From the NCBI RefSeq assembly GCF_964199755.1, contig NC_133903.1:1555001-1619000 (forward strand): a stretch of 64,000 nucleotides of DNA, written 5' to 3'. The notes beneath the pieces were generated by a model. That model was not told the origin of the DNA, made no database searches, and was given only the letters and a program-made list of their open reading frames with translations. The DNA comes from Larus michahellis. Taxonomy: Eukaryota; Chordata; Aves; Charadriiformes; Laridae. The stretch's first letter is position 1. Each line of letters opens with the position of its first letter. Shown here in pieces: positions 13,957 through 27,385 of the stretch. A program made the translations under genes and the position numbers.

Positions 13957-14022
13957 TAGAATCATAGAATCTTCATGGTTGGAAAGGACCTTTGAGATCA
14001 TCGTGTCCACCATACATTTGTG
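13957..14022 (-). mobile_element. CR1 LINE 3' terminus (antisense, short)
   Basis: ATAGAATCATAGAATCTTCA followed by TGGTTGGAAAGGACCTTTGA and GATCATCGTGTCCACC is the complement of a CR1 3' end. Confidence 0.92.
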
Positions 14023-17000
14023 GGCCGGGAACAAACAACGCTCAGGAGCAGAAACATTTGCCCCTTGGAGGCGGCAAGGGGAAGAGGCCTGCGGGGAGCA
14101 CTGCTGGTGCAGGTTTGCTCCAGCTGAGAAGCCACCCGTATTTTTTCAGCTGCACCCAGTACAATTTCATATTTGCATTTAAATCAGCACCCTTGGAACA
14201 GGGTGGTGCCCAGGTTTGAAAGCCAAGAGTCATTTGAAAACGTCTTTCTCTGCGACCCAAACTTTTCTTATTTGATACGGCCAGAAAGATGGGAAATGCT
14301 TTCACGGGGCGTTGAGGAGAGGAGGGAGCCGCTCACCGTGAGGCATCCTTGGAGCCGGCAGCAGCCCCGCGCCGCCCAGCCCTCGCACCAGCAGAACCTC
14401 CCAGCGCGGGACTGGTCTGCGTTGGGAAGGATGAGCTGGTACGACTCGGCCACACACACCCCTAAGGGAAATACAGCTCACGCCCATAAAAGAGTTCATT
14501 TGTCAGATAGCTTCAGTTGGTTCTCGGAGCAAACAAGCCGTTACAGCAAAGGATGTTGTTGCTGTATAAATAAATGTGTCTCCATTAAGGCTTTTCTCCA
14601 AAATTAAAAAAACGTGGAGTTTTTGTGTGTTTCTCTGGAGAAGTAAAGTGAGGGTCAGCATTTGAGAAAACCTTTTTTTTTTTTTAGAAGGAAATCTATA
14701 TAATCCTGATCATTTTTCACTTCATTGAAAGAAGTCGTGGGTGGATACTGTTATGAAACAGTTTTAAAGAGCGGTCGCAAAAAGGTGGTAGAAACTGGCT
14801 ATTTAGAATTAGAGAGGAAAACTCCTGTTTAAGTACGGTACAATTTTACCCAAGCAACTAAGAAAGATGGGTGATAAATATTAACTCCTACTACTATTAT
14901 TTTATTATTTATAATGCTTATTACAAATACAGGACACAGATTTGAAATAGGAAATCTAGCCAATTTTTTAATTACCAGTGATAAAACGCTTTAAAGTCTG
15001 CATTAGTTGCAACCAATACAGGGCCTTTGATTCCACCAATCAATGTTAAGTGATAAAATGAACGCACTTATCTCTGGATTTTGTTGCCAGCATATTCTGC
15101 CACTTGCTATTACAACCCATTTGGGGAGATACCTGATGACCGTACCTGAGCACCTTTCCTTTCTGATTAATTCTCTGCTCTGGGCGCACGCGGAGGGCGC
15201 GTGTCCCATTTCCCACGAAGGGATGGCCCCAACAGCTGCCCCCAGCCCGGCTCTGCCACCGTGGGGGCTCCAGCGTGGTGACACCTCTGCAGCGCGGCGC
15301 ATCCCACCCCATCCCACCAAGAGCAAACGCCTTTCCTACCCCAGTCTCCGCCTCGGTCAAGCATTGCACTGCATACAAGGCCCCTTCGGTTCATCTCCTC
15401 CTCTCCATTAAAGGCTCTTTGGGCATTTTTTGACAAGGTCTCAATATATGGCTGCTTAATAGAGAGTTTTGTATGTGTTTCCGTATTCTGATTAAGTCTA
15501 GTTAATATTAACGTGCTTTTCCTCTGAAACTTGCTCTGGGTTTCAGGGTGCAATTCTCATTCTCTAGAGAATCTGCAGAGTGCCTAAATGAAGGGGAGGG
15601 TGGTGGAGAAACCTCCAAGAATTTGGATAATGCGAAAATCGCAACTGCATTACTCAAGTTAGAGACAAAAGAATTTATTCACCTAGAAGGGAAATATTCC
15701 CTGATACAGCAGACAGTGGAACACCTAAATTATATTTTGCATAACATTAACCATGAAAGTATAGGTTACTCAAGCAGTCACGTAATGAGCAGTGTATTAC
15801 AACCAAGTTCCTAGAGGAATATGGGCCTGGATTTGGCTTATTTGTCCCTCGAGACTTCAGTCAGGGCTCACCACATGAACTCAGGATGCGATCTGACCCA
15901 TATTACACACAGCACCAATGGGATTTCTGAAGGCAAGGGAAATGTGTTACACAATCCCTAGAATCTACATTCACGAGAGCAAGCGAGGTAGATAATACAC
16001 AGAGACCAGCAATGCAGATAATGAAGAGGAAAAGGCAGATAAGTTCAGCGAGGGAGAAAAACAGACAATCTCTCTTGCTCTGTCACGGTTTTGAAGGAGC
16101 GTTCCAAGAAAAGAAAACCCTCCTGCCGGGTTTTGGGTTACCCTAACGACTGGGGATGTCGTCAATACAGTCATTTGGTAAGGCTGAAGAACAATAAATC
16201 CGCAAAAGGTCTTTTTGTCCTCACCACAAAGCAGAAATTCAAGAAATGCTCACCCACGTAAGACACAAGCCTCGCAGCCTGTTAAGGTCAGCAATTTTTG
16301 CGAATGATTGCCACGCATGTTAACACGGCACGAAGGCTATCTCAGAGCAAGCCACCAAACTTCCCCAGCCTCCGAGGGGAGAATTACAACCTGCAGACGA
16401 TGCCTTTGTTATGGCCCGCAGTCTCCGACAGAAAGTACATCTGGAGCCAACAACTGGGATTTGCTTTTACTACCAGAAACGTAATTCCTCTATAACACAG
16501 TATAAATCAATGTCTATTTTCTTTTTCAAACTGACGCCTGCTAAGGTTTGTCTCCCAGAAAATGGCACTTCCAAGTTCTGCTGCACTTAAGTTTTATCTT
16601 TATATAGAGAGATCTTTATCTTATCTACTGCATGAGTCAAGTAGGGGAGGAGGCTTCCTTATCTTTCTTAGCCAACAGGGAAGAGCTTAATGAAAAAAAT
16701 CCTATTGTTCTTCTGTAACAATCTGCTTGCAGCTCCCAGCGAGGGACAGAGATAGAGACACCCGACGGAGATACACTGATACCCATCACAGGGCTACAAA
16801 CGTTTCTTAGATCCGTATCACACACCCGAGTTACTCTAAAGAGCCCAGACAGCATTTCACTATGGTTTTACTCCATCTTTGGGGCCTCTGAGCACGCAGG
16901 TATTACTATGCTGTAATCCTTAGCTGGAAAGTTTCTTCGCTAATTTTGAGGATTGTTAAGCACGACAAAGTCCACCGTGTTTACACGTGAGAGGTGACTG

Positions 17001-17639
17001 CGATTCAGACAGCAGCCCCCGCGCTGCCCTGGCTGTTTCTCGGGAACTCCTTGTGCAGCCAGCTGTCATTCCAGAACATCCTCTCCACGGCAAGACCTTT
17101 ACGTGGGGCATTCGTCCAATTCGGAAGTTAATATCTCTGCTGCCACAGTTTCAGGAGAACTTGGAGACAATTTAATCTTTCCAAAGAAACGCATCGATAC
17201 ATTTAACACCTAAAGAACCACCACTGAAAGACTATTCCTGATGAAGCGCTAGGAAGTATTTTGACTTTGCTAATGTATTCCTGCAAGGGAAGGTAAGTAA
17301 GCTACCCCGGCATATCTTAGCTTTTTAAAAGTTTCACACATGGATTCATGAAGATGTAAGTTTTTTCTTACGCTTTCCGAATTAGGGACACCGGAGAATC
17401 AGTTCATCAGGTGTACCGAGGGCCACAGCACATGCTGGCTTTGTTTTCCTTTATCAAAATGTAATTAAAATACCGATTCCATCTTCTTCTTGCATCAACT
17501 TTGTGAAAAGGAGCCATTTTCTTGCAATAAATTCCTAAAGATTTCATGACACGAGCAGCAGAGCATAGAAGCGCATAATAAATCAGTCCAAATTCTAGCT
17601 GTGTCTAAAGGGTTTACAGAAAGCTCTCTATCTGTTTCA

Positions 17640-17760
17640 CACTCTCAAAATCTGAATTATAATTAATTTCAAGAATCAACCAACCTACCCTTACTTTAAA
17701 AATGTCAAGCTGAGGAGTGCATTATGTGAGATTACAATTACAATTAATCAGAAGTGCAGG
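17640..17760. promoter_or_regulatory. Dense ATTA/TAAT cluster, candidate enhancer
   Basis: GAATTATAATTAATTTC at 17654-17670 and GAGATTACAATTACAATTAA near 17728-17747 give at least five homeodomain cores within about 100 bases. Function is inferred from motif density only. Confidence 0.25.
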
Positions 17761-18332
17761 CGCGCACACACACATCTTCCTACTTAAATTCTTTGGGCAA
17801 AAAAAATATTACAGCAGCTCTGACAGATACTAAGTGATCTTTTCAAATAATACTCGCTGGTGATAAATGTTACAGTTTTGCAGCCTCGTGCCAATACCGA
17901 GCTTTTCGGCAGCAAACAGACATCATTTGACAACTCCTGCATTAACACTAACGACGCGCTGATGGCCACGACGGTTTTCCTTCCCGCTCGCTATCCCATC
18001 TGGAAAGAACTCCAGGGATGGAAGACCCCAGCATGCCAGATTATATTAAAAAAAAATCATCAGCATTCATGAAGTGTTAATGAAACATTAAACATAACTC
18101 TTTCTTAGGACAGTGTTGTTATTTACTCATTTTCTTGCACAGATTAAATGAGTTATTCACAAGTGCGGCTGTCTGTAGGCCCGATGGTGCTCGCTGGTCT
18201 TTTATCTCCCTGATGAAAAGCAAGGGGGCTTTCTCTGCCCGGGTCTAATACTCATTAAAATCTGTGGCTCCTGCCCAGGCCACCCAAACGCCCTCACAAA
18301 ACGCAGCTTCGCATCTAAAACAGAGCACTGAT

Positions 18333-18406
18333 ATCGAGCGGTTAGAGTTGGAAGGGACCTGGGGGACCACCGAGCTCCAAGCCCCCGGGCAGGGACGACA
18401 GGCCCT
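18333..18406 (-). mobile_element. CR1 LINE 3' fragment (antisense, diverged)
   Basis: GTTAGAGTTGGAAGGGACCT followed by GGGGGACCACCGAGCTCCAA and CCCCCGGGCAGGGACGA matches the complement of the CR1 3' region with substitutions. The ATTCTATG terminus is lost. Confidence 0.75.
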
Positions 18407-21400
18407 CAAGCGCTCGAGGAGGGCACGCAAGGTTCGGGGCCGCGTGGGCACCCGACCCCTCCCCGGGCAGGGTCCTCCCGTGCCCTGCCTGGTCCCCGTC
18501 TCTGCCCTTCAGCCCCGTGCGCTGGGAGGAGGAGGAGATCCAGGCCACCAAGCCCACCCGTAGTTAAAGCAAAGCAGAACAGGAGCGTTCGTGAGCTCTC
18601 CCCGCCCTCCTCTGCCGCAATGCCCGGCCTTCCCTCTCCTCCTGCCCCAAATCACCTCCCCACGTGGTGACCGCACCAAGGAGAGGCGTCTCCATTCCCC
18701 TGCCTCACTTCCCGAGGTGCTAATGAAAAGGCTGGACATATTCTCTACAAGGCAAAAGTCCCAGAAATATCATTTTGCTTCACTGTCACCTGCAAGGGGT
18801 GAGGAATAAAAATAACTGCTCCCTGATATAATATGGACTTCAAATAAAAGCACCTCCTCTTCCATTTATCTACCCACCCAGCTATTTTTGTCCAGTTCTC
18901 GGGGAGAATTGTTACAGTCTGTTGTGCCTAAAATATTTTGCTTCTTTAATCACTGCACAGGGCTTCTACCTGCAGAAAATGAGCTGAGCTGACAAGAGAA
19001 ATTTATTACAGCCACCAGCCAGAGATCAGATTCTTCTCTCATCAATTATTTGGGCCACTATTGTTTCTAGCAGTTTCTCCTCTTAATAAAACTGATCACA
19101 GCTGAATGTTTGGCTGCTTCTGTAGGAAATGCCAAGACTTGTTATTTCATTATACACGTATTCTCCTTACTTGTATATTCTCTAGAAGGGTTTTATATAT
19201 AAGTGATGAGCTTTGTCTGGTTGACAAAGTATGACTAAAGTACAGGCTGAAGAGCTGGAAGATAAATTCGTCCTAGCAGCGCTGCTGCTGATTTTTTATG
19301 CAACAATTAATTAAAAGCACCTTTCTTTTGCTCTCCTTCCAGAAGCAGAGCTGGCAATTTGGGTTTTGGGGAGAAGAGTAAAGCAGAAAAAGTCTGGGCA
19401 AAGCCCATTGCCTAGTCCAGCACCGAGAGGAGGCGGCCGCGACTCCTGTACAGCCCTCCAGGCACCGGCTGACGGCACAGGACAGTCCTGGCCCTGAGAA
19501 AGCTCTTCCCTGCGCTGGGAACCAAAGGCAGGGATCAAGCGATATGGACTTGGAGCCTACATTACTTTCTGCTTCTGTTGTAGGGCACAGTTAGGATGCC
19601 TTCTGCCAAAAAAAAAAAAATTCCCTTTGCAATTCCCACCCCGCCTCTGGAGCAGCTCCAAGGGCCCGTGGGCAGGCAAGCGGGGTCAGCCATAGCAGAG
19701 GTGAGGAGCAAAACAGGAGAGATGAGGGGGATACTGGTCTGGCCGGGAAGATGCAAAGCACTGCCCCGGGAAGGACTGGAGAGGAAACATGGGGCAGCTT
19801 CTCTCAACTCCGGAGGGACAGAAAACCACGCGAGGAGTGACAGCTCTGCGGTGACGTGACCCCTGGGAGCTGGGGGCAAATGCATCCCCAGCCCCTGCAC
19901 ATCACACGTGGAGGGACTTTATCATCTCAAGGACCAGCCAACTCGTTTCCAAGCCCTGACTGTTGCTGGAGAGTGAAGCTGGATCTGTCTCTGGAAACAC
20001 AGATGATTTGCTTGGAGGAGCTATACTGACAGCTCCACAGACACAGGAGATGGCGGCGGGGAGATGAGCAAGGTCTCCCTGCCACTGAACCTGGCACCAG
20101 CAGAAAGGCAGCAGCGAGGGAGCTGCTGGGAACAGCCCTATTTCCATATGTTTCTTTTTGAGTGTGGCATCACCTCAGGAGGGATTAGTGAGAGAAGTCA
20201 GGGCTCTTCCCCAGGCTAACAGGAGCTCGGCATTTCATCAAAGAGATGCTGGCAGCTTTGGGGACTCTCGGCATGCAGGTCCAAAGCAACGCGCCACAGG
20301 AAAGACACTGGCTTGTCCTTGAATAAAGGGCTTTAGCATATTGCGTGCTGCGCACACAGGCGGGATGCGCCCGTTGGAGGAGTGAAAACCACGCTCTCAC
20401 CTCGCCAGATGAGAAGAGAAACGGATGAACTGAGAGCCCATAAAAGCACTGCAATACAGAGCGTGTTCCTGAGGGTTACAAGCCTTCGCTTTGGCAGAGG
20501 CGCCATGAGAAATCCTTGCCGGGGTGGGCGCAAAGCGGGCTAAAGCAGCACAGCAGTAGCGGCCTGGTTGTATCTCAAGGACTTTCCTCATTCAGCCAAA
20601 AAGCATCTTTTACAGCAGTTTTCCTCACAGCATTAACAAGCCCAGCGCAAACCTAGCTTTGTGTATTCACCCTGGGGACCAGTTCAGCCGCCTTAACCAG
20701 AGATCACTTCATCAGTCTCTAAAAAAAATAAACAAAACCCACAACGCAACAATGTTTCCATACTCCACCTTTTTCCACTGTTTCTACATTTACTCAAAGG
20801 CAATTGAGAAATAACTGTCAAAAAAGCAGGTGCTATACAACTTCTTTTGCCCTGTGCTTGCGCCGCCGCAGCCGGGGGAAGGCCGTCTGCTGCCAGAGCC
20901 GGAGCCGGGCAGGGGCTGGGGGCAGGGGCTGGGACACCAGCGGAGGATCCGGCACTAACCCATTGGGGCACCCGGGTGCTGCATTGCTCTGCCAGGGCAC
21001 GCGAGCTCGCAGAAAAAACGGGACTCAAAAGCTAGGAGATTTAACGTCTCTACCACTTAGTGAACTCAGATTTTATTCCCATGAGAATCCTTTCGTGTCC
21101 CACTCATGTTTCTGAAGACACTTCCCCGCTGGAAGTGAAGCTCCTTTAATAACAGCGTAGATGCAACTACTCTGATAGTAAACACCATGAAGTGATTTAG
21201 CAAAATCACCCACGTCCCTAGTGGTGTAGCACAAGGTTGTCTTAATCCAGGCTTCACGTATTATAGCACTCCACACAATTATGAAAATACCTTATTTTAG
21301 ACTTGTTTGTAGAACCGGATTTCACAGTTGCCTTGTGACATGAAGTGGAGAGAGATGGTGGTGTCACGTGCGTGTCCAATTCCTGACAAAGCCATTTGAG

Positions 21401-21924
21401 ATCTGTTTTTGAAAATACCTCATTCTGCAGCCCCAGTGCGGGATTTCACTGAAGTCAGTGAAAAGTCTGACTTGAAGAAACTGTCATTCACTTGATCACC
21501 TGAATTTTCCTCCCAGGTTTCTCAATCATAAAGCTCTTATTCCCTCATTTTCAGCTATGGTTCATCGGATTAGTTGTTTCAGAGGTCAAACCCCAGGACA
21601 CCTCACAGCTCCAGGTTTCTTTTCATTCTTCCATTTCTAACCAACTAGAGAAGTAGAGGCAAAACTCGGATCTCATTCCCCCAGGACACAGAAGGTGGGT
21701 CTCCCCTTGGAGCAGGCTCACCTCGCCTGGCCGAGCACCTGCACGCACACAAGCGGTGTGAAGAGCGGGCAAACTAAGCTAGAGAAATGGCTCGTACACA
21801 TCCTCCGCCGGCGCTGGAGATACAGCCACCGAGCCGCGTTTGCCCTGACTCAGAAGATGAGCTCCAAAACCCCTGAAGTGAATGAGGTCCCACCATTCAC
21901 AAGGAGACTTCTGGATCGTCCCTG

Positions 21925-21996
21925 TTATCTCACCCAAGTCACTTCACCTCCCTTTCATTCACTTCTCTCTTTGGAAAGTGAGAACAAAAGTATACT
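21925..21996 (+). mobile_element. Possible MIR-like SINE fragment
   Basis: CCCAAGTCACTTCACCTCCC, then TCTCTCTTTGGAAAGTGAGA follows the MIR sense order loosely (caagtcacttaacctc, ctgtaaaatgggg). Weak. Confidence 0.35.
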
Positions 21997-24269
21997 TCTG
22001 CTTGACCAAACTACCTTTGAGATCCCCCAGTTTACCTCTGAAGTGTCCCAGCGGACATTGCCAGTTGGGGTTATCGCAGTTAAATCGGTCTAGGACCAGC
22101 GTTGGCAAAGCACGGCAGAAGACCTCAACCTTGGAGGTTTAATTAGAACTTCCAGGTTCTAGTGGGAACTGGGAGCTTCATCTAGAATATGAAAAAATTG
22201 TCTTGAATCTACTATATAAATTGATTTAAGAGATAGATGAAAAATTAAATGGTATAATTACAAAGGTTAACAAACTCAAGGGAGTCATTAGACAAACTGT
22301 GAAAAGATCATCAGTTTTTAAAAAAGAGCAGAATCACAGATAATGGAATTCAACTGTTTCAACTCGGTTTTCCTCGTTTTCCTCAGCTGAGAAAACAGCG
22401 TAAGCCCATGTCAAACAAAAGTGTTAAACGGTAATTTCTACAACGTTTATCTTTGAGCATTAGGTTTAAATGAGGCTTTATAAGGTAAAGGCTGGTGACT
22501 ATTTAACCTGCTGTAGTGGGAAAGTATTTAAGATATTAAATATGATCTAAACTTTTTGCTATAACCCATAATTTCCTAATCCCTTAGCTCTTTGGGAGGA
22601 TTTAAAATAAATTATATGAGCTTTAGTAAACAAATAAATAGACCGTATAGGAAAGTGAAGGGAAGCAGCCTACCTGAGAAGGAAACGTACGTATTGCATG
22701 AGAGGTTTCAGGGCGAGTTCTCAAAGCACCTTGATGAATTAAGAGCCTAATTCTCATTTATGGGAACACTTAGCAGCTCTGATAAAGGAAAGATTTTCTC
22801 CAGGAAAATTTTTAACTAAAATTACACGACAGAAGTACTTATTTTATGATTTTTATGACAACAAAAATACATGGTGCAAAAAGGCTCCTGGAGCTCCTGA
22901 TAGCTTTCATTTCATGTCTCAGCACAGCAGTGAAACAGGAGAATGAAGGGAAGATTATATTGCCAGGTTCCTCATTACGAACGGTGAAGGAAATAGTTGC
23001 CTTAATGCATTTGATTTCACCTTAATAATCGCAGTCACCCAGTTCCCTTCAGATATCTTCGTGCCGCCCGCGAACTGCTGGGTCCTGACTGGTGACAAGT
23101 GGTGACAACTGGACGGAGCCTCTGGGCAGGGAGGGGGTAACCGGAGCCGGCCCCACGCCGGGGGTGTCACCTGTCGGGACGGAGCGTCACCAGCGCCGCG
23201 GGGAGACAGGGACGCATCGCGCAGCCTCCCGAGGTCCTTCGGGATAACAGGGAGCACAGGCACATGGATGAACATGCAAGAACTGCCCTCCCAATCCCTG
23301 ATCTTCCCCAGGCTCTCCTGAGGGATATTCTGGAAAAAGGTTCTTTTTAATATATTAATAATACTGGTAGAGCTGGTTGCAGAAAACTCTGCACCTAAAG
23401 CGTGCCCAGACACTGAGACAGGGCTGTCAAGCGTGCCGAGCTGTTAAAAAACTGATCTTTAATAGAAAAATAAAAATCAGCCACTGGAATGTAAGTGAAA
23501 GGATCCCAAGCCCGAAATGGGCTGTGTCATGGATTTGATCCGAAGCAGTGCAGAGGACTTCACCAGCCACCTCCCTTCTCCTTCTCCTCTTCTGTTTCAT
23601 ACCTCTCTCAAGCTTTCGGGTCTCTCCTGAAGGGCTGCGCAGCCAAGGCCTGCAGAAATCATAGTGTGGCTCGTGAAACCCACCAGCCTTTTGTCTGCCG
23701 CCCAACAGACCCGACCCTCGGCACCAGGACTGAGCCACACGCACGGAGCAGGGATGGCCGTCACCGCCCGGGAAAGCACAGACCCGCCAGCAACAGCCCC
23801 GTCTGACCACAGCTTTCTCTCCTCTGTCGCTCACTGCTGAGTAAAAGAAATCAGCAGTTTGAGAATTAAGTATTTCTTTAATACAAAACCCCATCTCGAT
23901 GAAGTCACACGCACAGGCTGCTGTACTGGGACCGGGCACTCTGACACCCTGGGATGAGATACAGAAGGCAGAGACGCAGAATTTCTACCACCCACCAGCC
24001 TTTCTTGTTGCCCCAAACCCTGGGAGCGTGGTTCCCGCTCCCTCCTTAGTCCCTCGCAGGTGGTTGTCTGGAGCAAGGTCCCAGAGGGATGGAAATGAGG
24101 GAAGTGTGAAAATTCACAAGAAATAGGCAGTAAGGGAGACGCACGGGGAGCACCAGTAGCTCAGCGCTGCCCTGAGACCGCCGTAAGAGGATGCTGCAAT
24201 GGGAAGGGAATAGTCTATTCTTCCTGTGCGTGGTAGGTTAGACAAGAAACAATGAGATAAAATTACAGC

Positions 24270-24430
24270 TAGGGAAATTCAATTCGGACATCAGGAAATA
24301 CTTTCTAATGGTAAAGACTGTTATGCCCCAGGAACAGATAGCTCAGGGAGACCGGGGAATATATGGTGCTGGTGGTTTAAAGAGACAGATGAACTAAATG
24401 ACCTCCTGAGGTCCCTTCCAAGCCCATTTT
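24270..24430 (+). mobile_element. Old CR1-like LINE fragment
   Basis: TTCGGACATCAGGAAATACTT, AGACTGTTATGCCCCAGGAA and ATGACCTCCTGAGGTCCCTT followed by CCAAGCCCATTTTCTTT follow the CR1 3' order. The segment is diverged and belongs to an old subfamily. Confidence 0.7.
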
Positions 24431-25026
24431 CTTTAATTTAGGTTAAATCATTTCAAATTTCTCCATAGACTCTTGCACCTGTACGACCTCTAACTTTCCA
24501 GACTTAGTGGATGTGCCTACTTCTGAACTAACAGTGCCTTTGGGTTTTTTAAGAACAGTATATAAACGAAGAAATAATAATTATAGTATTTTATGATACA
24601 GTTTTACCACAATTATACACAGACTACAGCTCCATTTAATCCAAGAATGTCATTAGGCATCTGGCTATGCGGCCTTCAATCAGCCGTTTCAAATACCATC
24701 CTTCAGCTGCTCCCAAAGAGCATTCAGAGGTTGGGAGGCATCGGCCGGTACTGAACTGCCTCCAGCACTTCAGCGGTACCTGGAAGGGCTCCGTTTGCCA
24801 TTACTCCGGGTGAGCACTGTCTGATAGCCTGCACTGTAAAAATTCTGGGAGAGAAGCACTTTCAGAGGGGCGATTTATTTAGCGTCCCCACTTATTTTGA
24901 TCAAAACCACAACTTGAAGAGTGGGTCTGAAGAGGCAATAAATGAACCCTCCTGCATGCAAGAGCCAAAGCAAGACTCCGGTGATCACCACGACTCTCAT
25001 CTCGCCACCCATCGCACACGCTGGCA

Positions 25027-25127
25027 TCGGCCCAGCAAAGCACTTAAGTGCATGCTTAATTTTAAGCATGCAGGTAGTGCCATTTAGGCTAATGGAATCA
25101 CTTAAGTGCTTTGTTGGATCAGGGCCA
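25027..25127. mobile_element. Palindromic MITE relic with nested inverted repeats
   Basis: The element has two perfect 15-base arms, CAAAGCACTTAAGTG at 25036-25050 and its complement at 25099-25113. Inside lies a perfect 10-base hairpin, GCATGCTTAA at 25050-25059 and TTAAGCATGC at 25062-25071. Flanks read CGGCCCAG on the left and GGATCAGGGCC on the right, roughly complementary. The arrangement resembles a non-autonomous palindromic DNA-transposon relic that recurs in turtle, crocodile and bird genomes. That family assignment is from memory and unnamed. Confidence 0.7.
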
Positions 25128-27368
25128 GCCCCCTCAGCATCTTGCAGTGTCAAGTACGCAGAGCGAGGGCTTCAACTAATTGCATCAGACTTTAATTGAC
25201 AAAAATCAAAGTACTGCAGCATTCAGCCTGAGCCCCTCTCCAAGGCAGCTATTACTACGTAGACTATTTTTATTGTCCACAGCGAGCAGGACAGGGTCTG
25301 TCTGTGCTGTCCCAGCGCCTGAAGCGTCCTCCTGGATGTGATCGACCAGGCCTCGTCTCTGGTATAAGCCCTTTCTCAGAAACTCTCGTCTAAGTTTCCC
25401 ATCCAACATGCTCTCATCAAAACAACTGATTGCCACCCACCCCAGATGATTACGCTAGCCTCTCACATAATTAAGTTGTCTTTCATAGTCAGTATGATCT
25501 ATCATTTGCTGTTATCTCCTCTAGACCTACACTCAGGCTTGGGCTGTGGACTCTTTTAGAAAGCGTTTCTACTTGTGCTTTGAAACTCTTCACGCATCTG
25601 TGAGACTACAAAGAAATTAACTGGGAGGAACACTACTGATGCTGGAGCGACTGCAGAGAGCAGATGGCACAGTGGACAAGCCTAACATCCCCATAACCTG
25701 AAGAACAATACTCCTTAGCTATCTACCTTATTATTCAACTTCCAAGCAAAGGAATAGTGTGTACGTAACGACCCATTAGCTCAGGCAGTCTCACCTCTGT
25801 GTAAGCTCCTACAACAGCAACACCGCAGTTTTGAGACGGCCTGTTTCAGCAAAAAACCCCAAAACATCTAACACAGCATGGATGTGGAACTAACTTCTCG
25901 CCACAGCGTATTCCTATAAACACAGTGATGAAAGGGCAAGAAGTGACACATCTGGGGGTTTGTCAGACTGTTGAGCTTAGTTAGTGCAGTTACTGAGAAA
26001 GGGTGGTGGAGGGCTCTGGTAGCAGAGCGCGGTGACAGCAAAGCGCAAGCGTTCCTGCAGCGGTACGACCCCGCGCACATGAGCGAGCCCTTCGCTTCAG
26101 TTGCCTTTATCCAGGCACAGACCTCGAGCGGGGCTGAGCCACAGCCCAGAATCAAGACATGGCAACCAAAACAGCGACCGGGAAAGAGGGGAAGAAGTTT
26201 CCAGAAACACAAGTGCAGTTTGTAATGTCTTTTGTCATTGTATTTTCCCATGGTCACAGACAGAAAATAATCACCTTTCATCTATAGCTGCTGATTAGAC
26301 CAGTGTCCAAAGGGCACATTTCCCTACCAAACAGGGAAATATGACGGAGGAGGTGGGGAGGGTCACGCAGTTGGACCTTGCAGTGGCAGTATTTCTGCAG
26401 TAGCTCTGAAATGTAACTGTGCCTTCAGCAAGGCAACCACATTTTCCTGTGTCTTCTGCAGGAAGCGAATTTGTTCCGTTACGAGCTCGGGAAGCCGTTT
26501 TTCACAACACCTAGAAACAAAACGTGCCACTGAGCGTTGGCCACCCCCACAGCCGCTGAAGGAACTGAGACCCCCAGAGCTGTAACATCCCACCTCCTTG
26601 TGCCCTGGCAGTACCTGTGCTGCTCTCGTCCCGTAACGCAGACGGGGAGGCAGCAATAGTTCAAGTACAGAGGTAATACTTAGCATATTAACACACTTAA
26701 GTTGGCATGTTTGCAAACAGGATTCAGCTTCTTGCACAGCCTGAAGAAACCCCAGTCTCCCCTGTTTTGGAGAAGTTGAACTTCGATGCTCCTGCCCACT
26801 CCAGACTCCTGTTGGAAGTAACAGTCGTGTGCAGCAACTTGGGAGATGTGAAACTTCAAAACCAACTTGGAACAGCTCTTTCTGAAGACAGACCTCACTT
26901 GTCAGCAACTCTGTAAAGAATTTTGTCTTTTGTAATGACCTTTTAGAATTCGAGGCCTCGTATGTACTTACAAAACAGGTAAAAATTAGGGATTCTTGAT
27001 GGACACACTTAAAGGCGCGTGAATTTGGCTACCGTAGCCATTTTGAAGCTCCGGCTTGCAGGTGCACATCACACCTCACCGATAATACATACAGGCACTG
27101 GGAGCTTCTGCGATCGAGTTATTCATGGGGTCGGACCCTGAGTGAGTGCACGAGCTTCCCAACTGCCCTTTGCGAAAGGATCAATTCCCAAAAACGCATG
27201 GGCAAGACAAATAGGAGGATTAAAAAAAAATATGAATTCAAGGAAAAATTAATTTTTAAACATCAACAAGAATCTCTCAGCCTTTTCTCAGATCTCATAT
27301 CAAGTCCTACAACTCTACAGTGGCTGTTTCTACCAGGGCTTTTCCCCTAAAACACACATTCTAGCTGC

Positions 27369-27385
27369 AAAAAAAAAAAAAAAAA
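27369..27385 (+). repeat. Homopolymer of 17 A
   Basis: An uninterrupted A17. No retrogene or target-site duplication is visible around it. Confidence 0.95.

Larger units (their letters stand above)
14023..24269. other. Intergenic DNA, no gene seen
   Basis: Unique sequence with an antisense CR1 piece at 18333-18406, the ATTA cluster at 17640-17760, a GC-rich pocket at 18380-18680 and a possible MIR piece near 21925. No coding exon stands out. Confidence 0.7.

Noticed and set aside
21420..21476. Possible fragment of an ancient palindromic element (GGGATTTCACTGAAGTCAGTG)
   Set aside because: A short inverted repeat is present but flanking arms do not match the pattern well enough.
23427..23939. 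170-codon minus-strand ORF with a hydrophobic C-terminus
   Set aside because: No recognisable family, unbiased mixture of residues, and several comparable chance ORFs occur elsewhere in the window.
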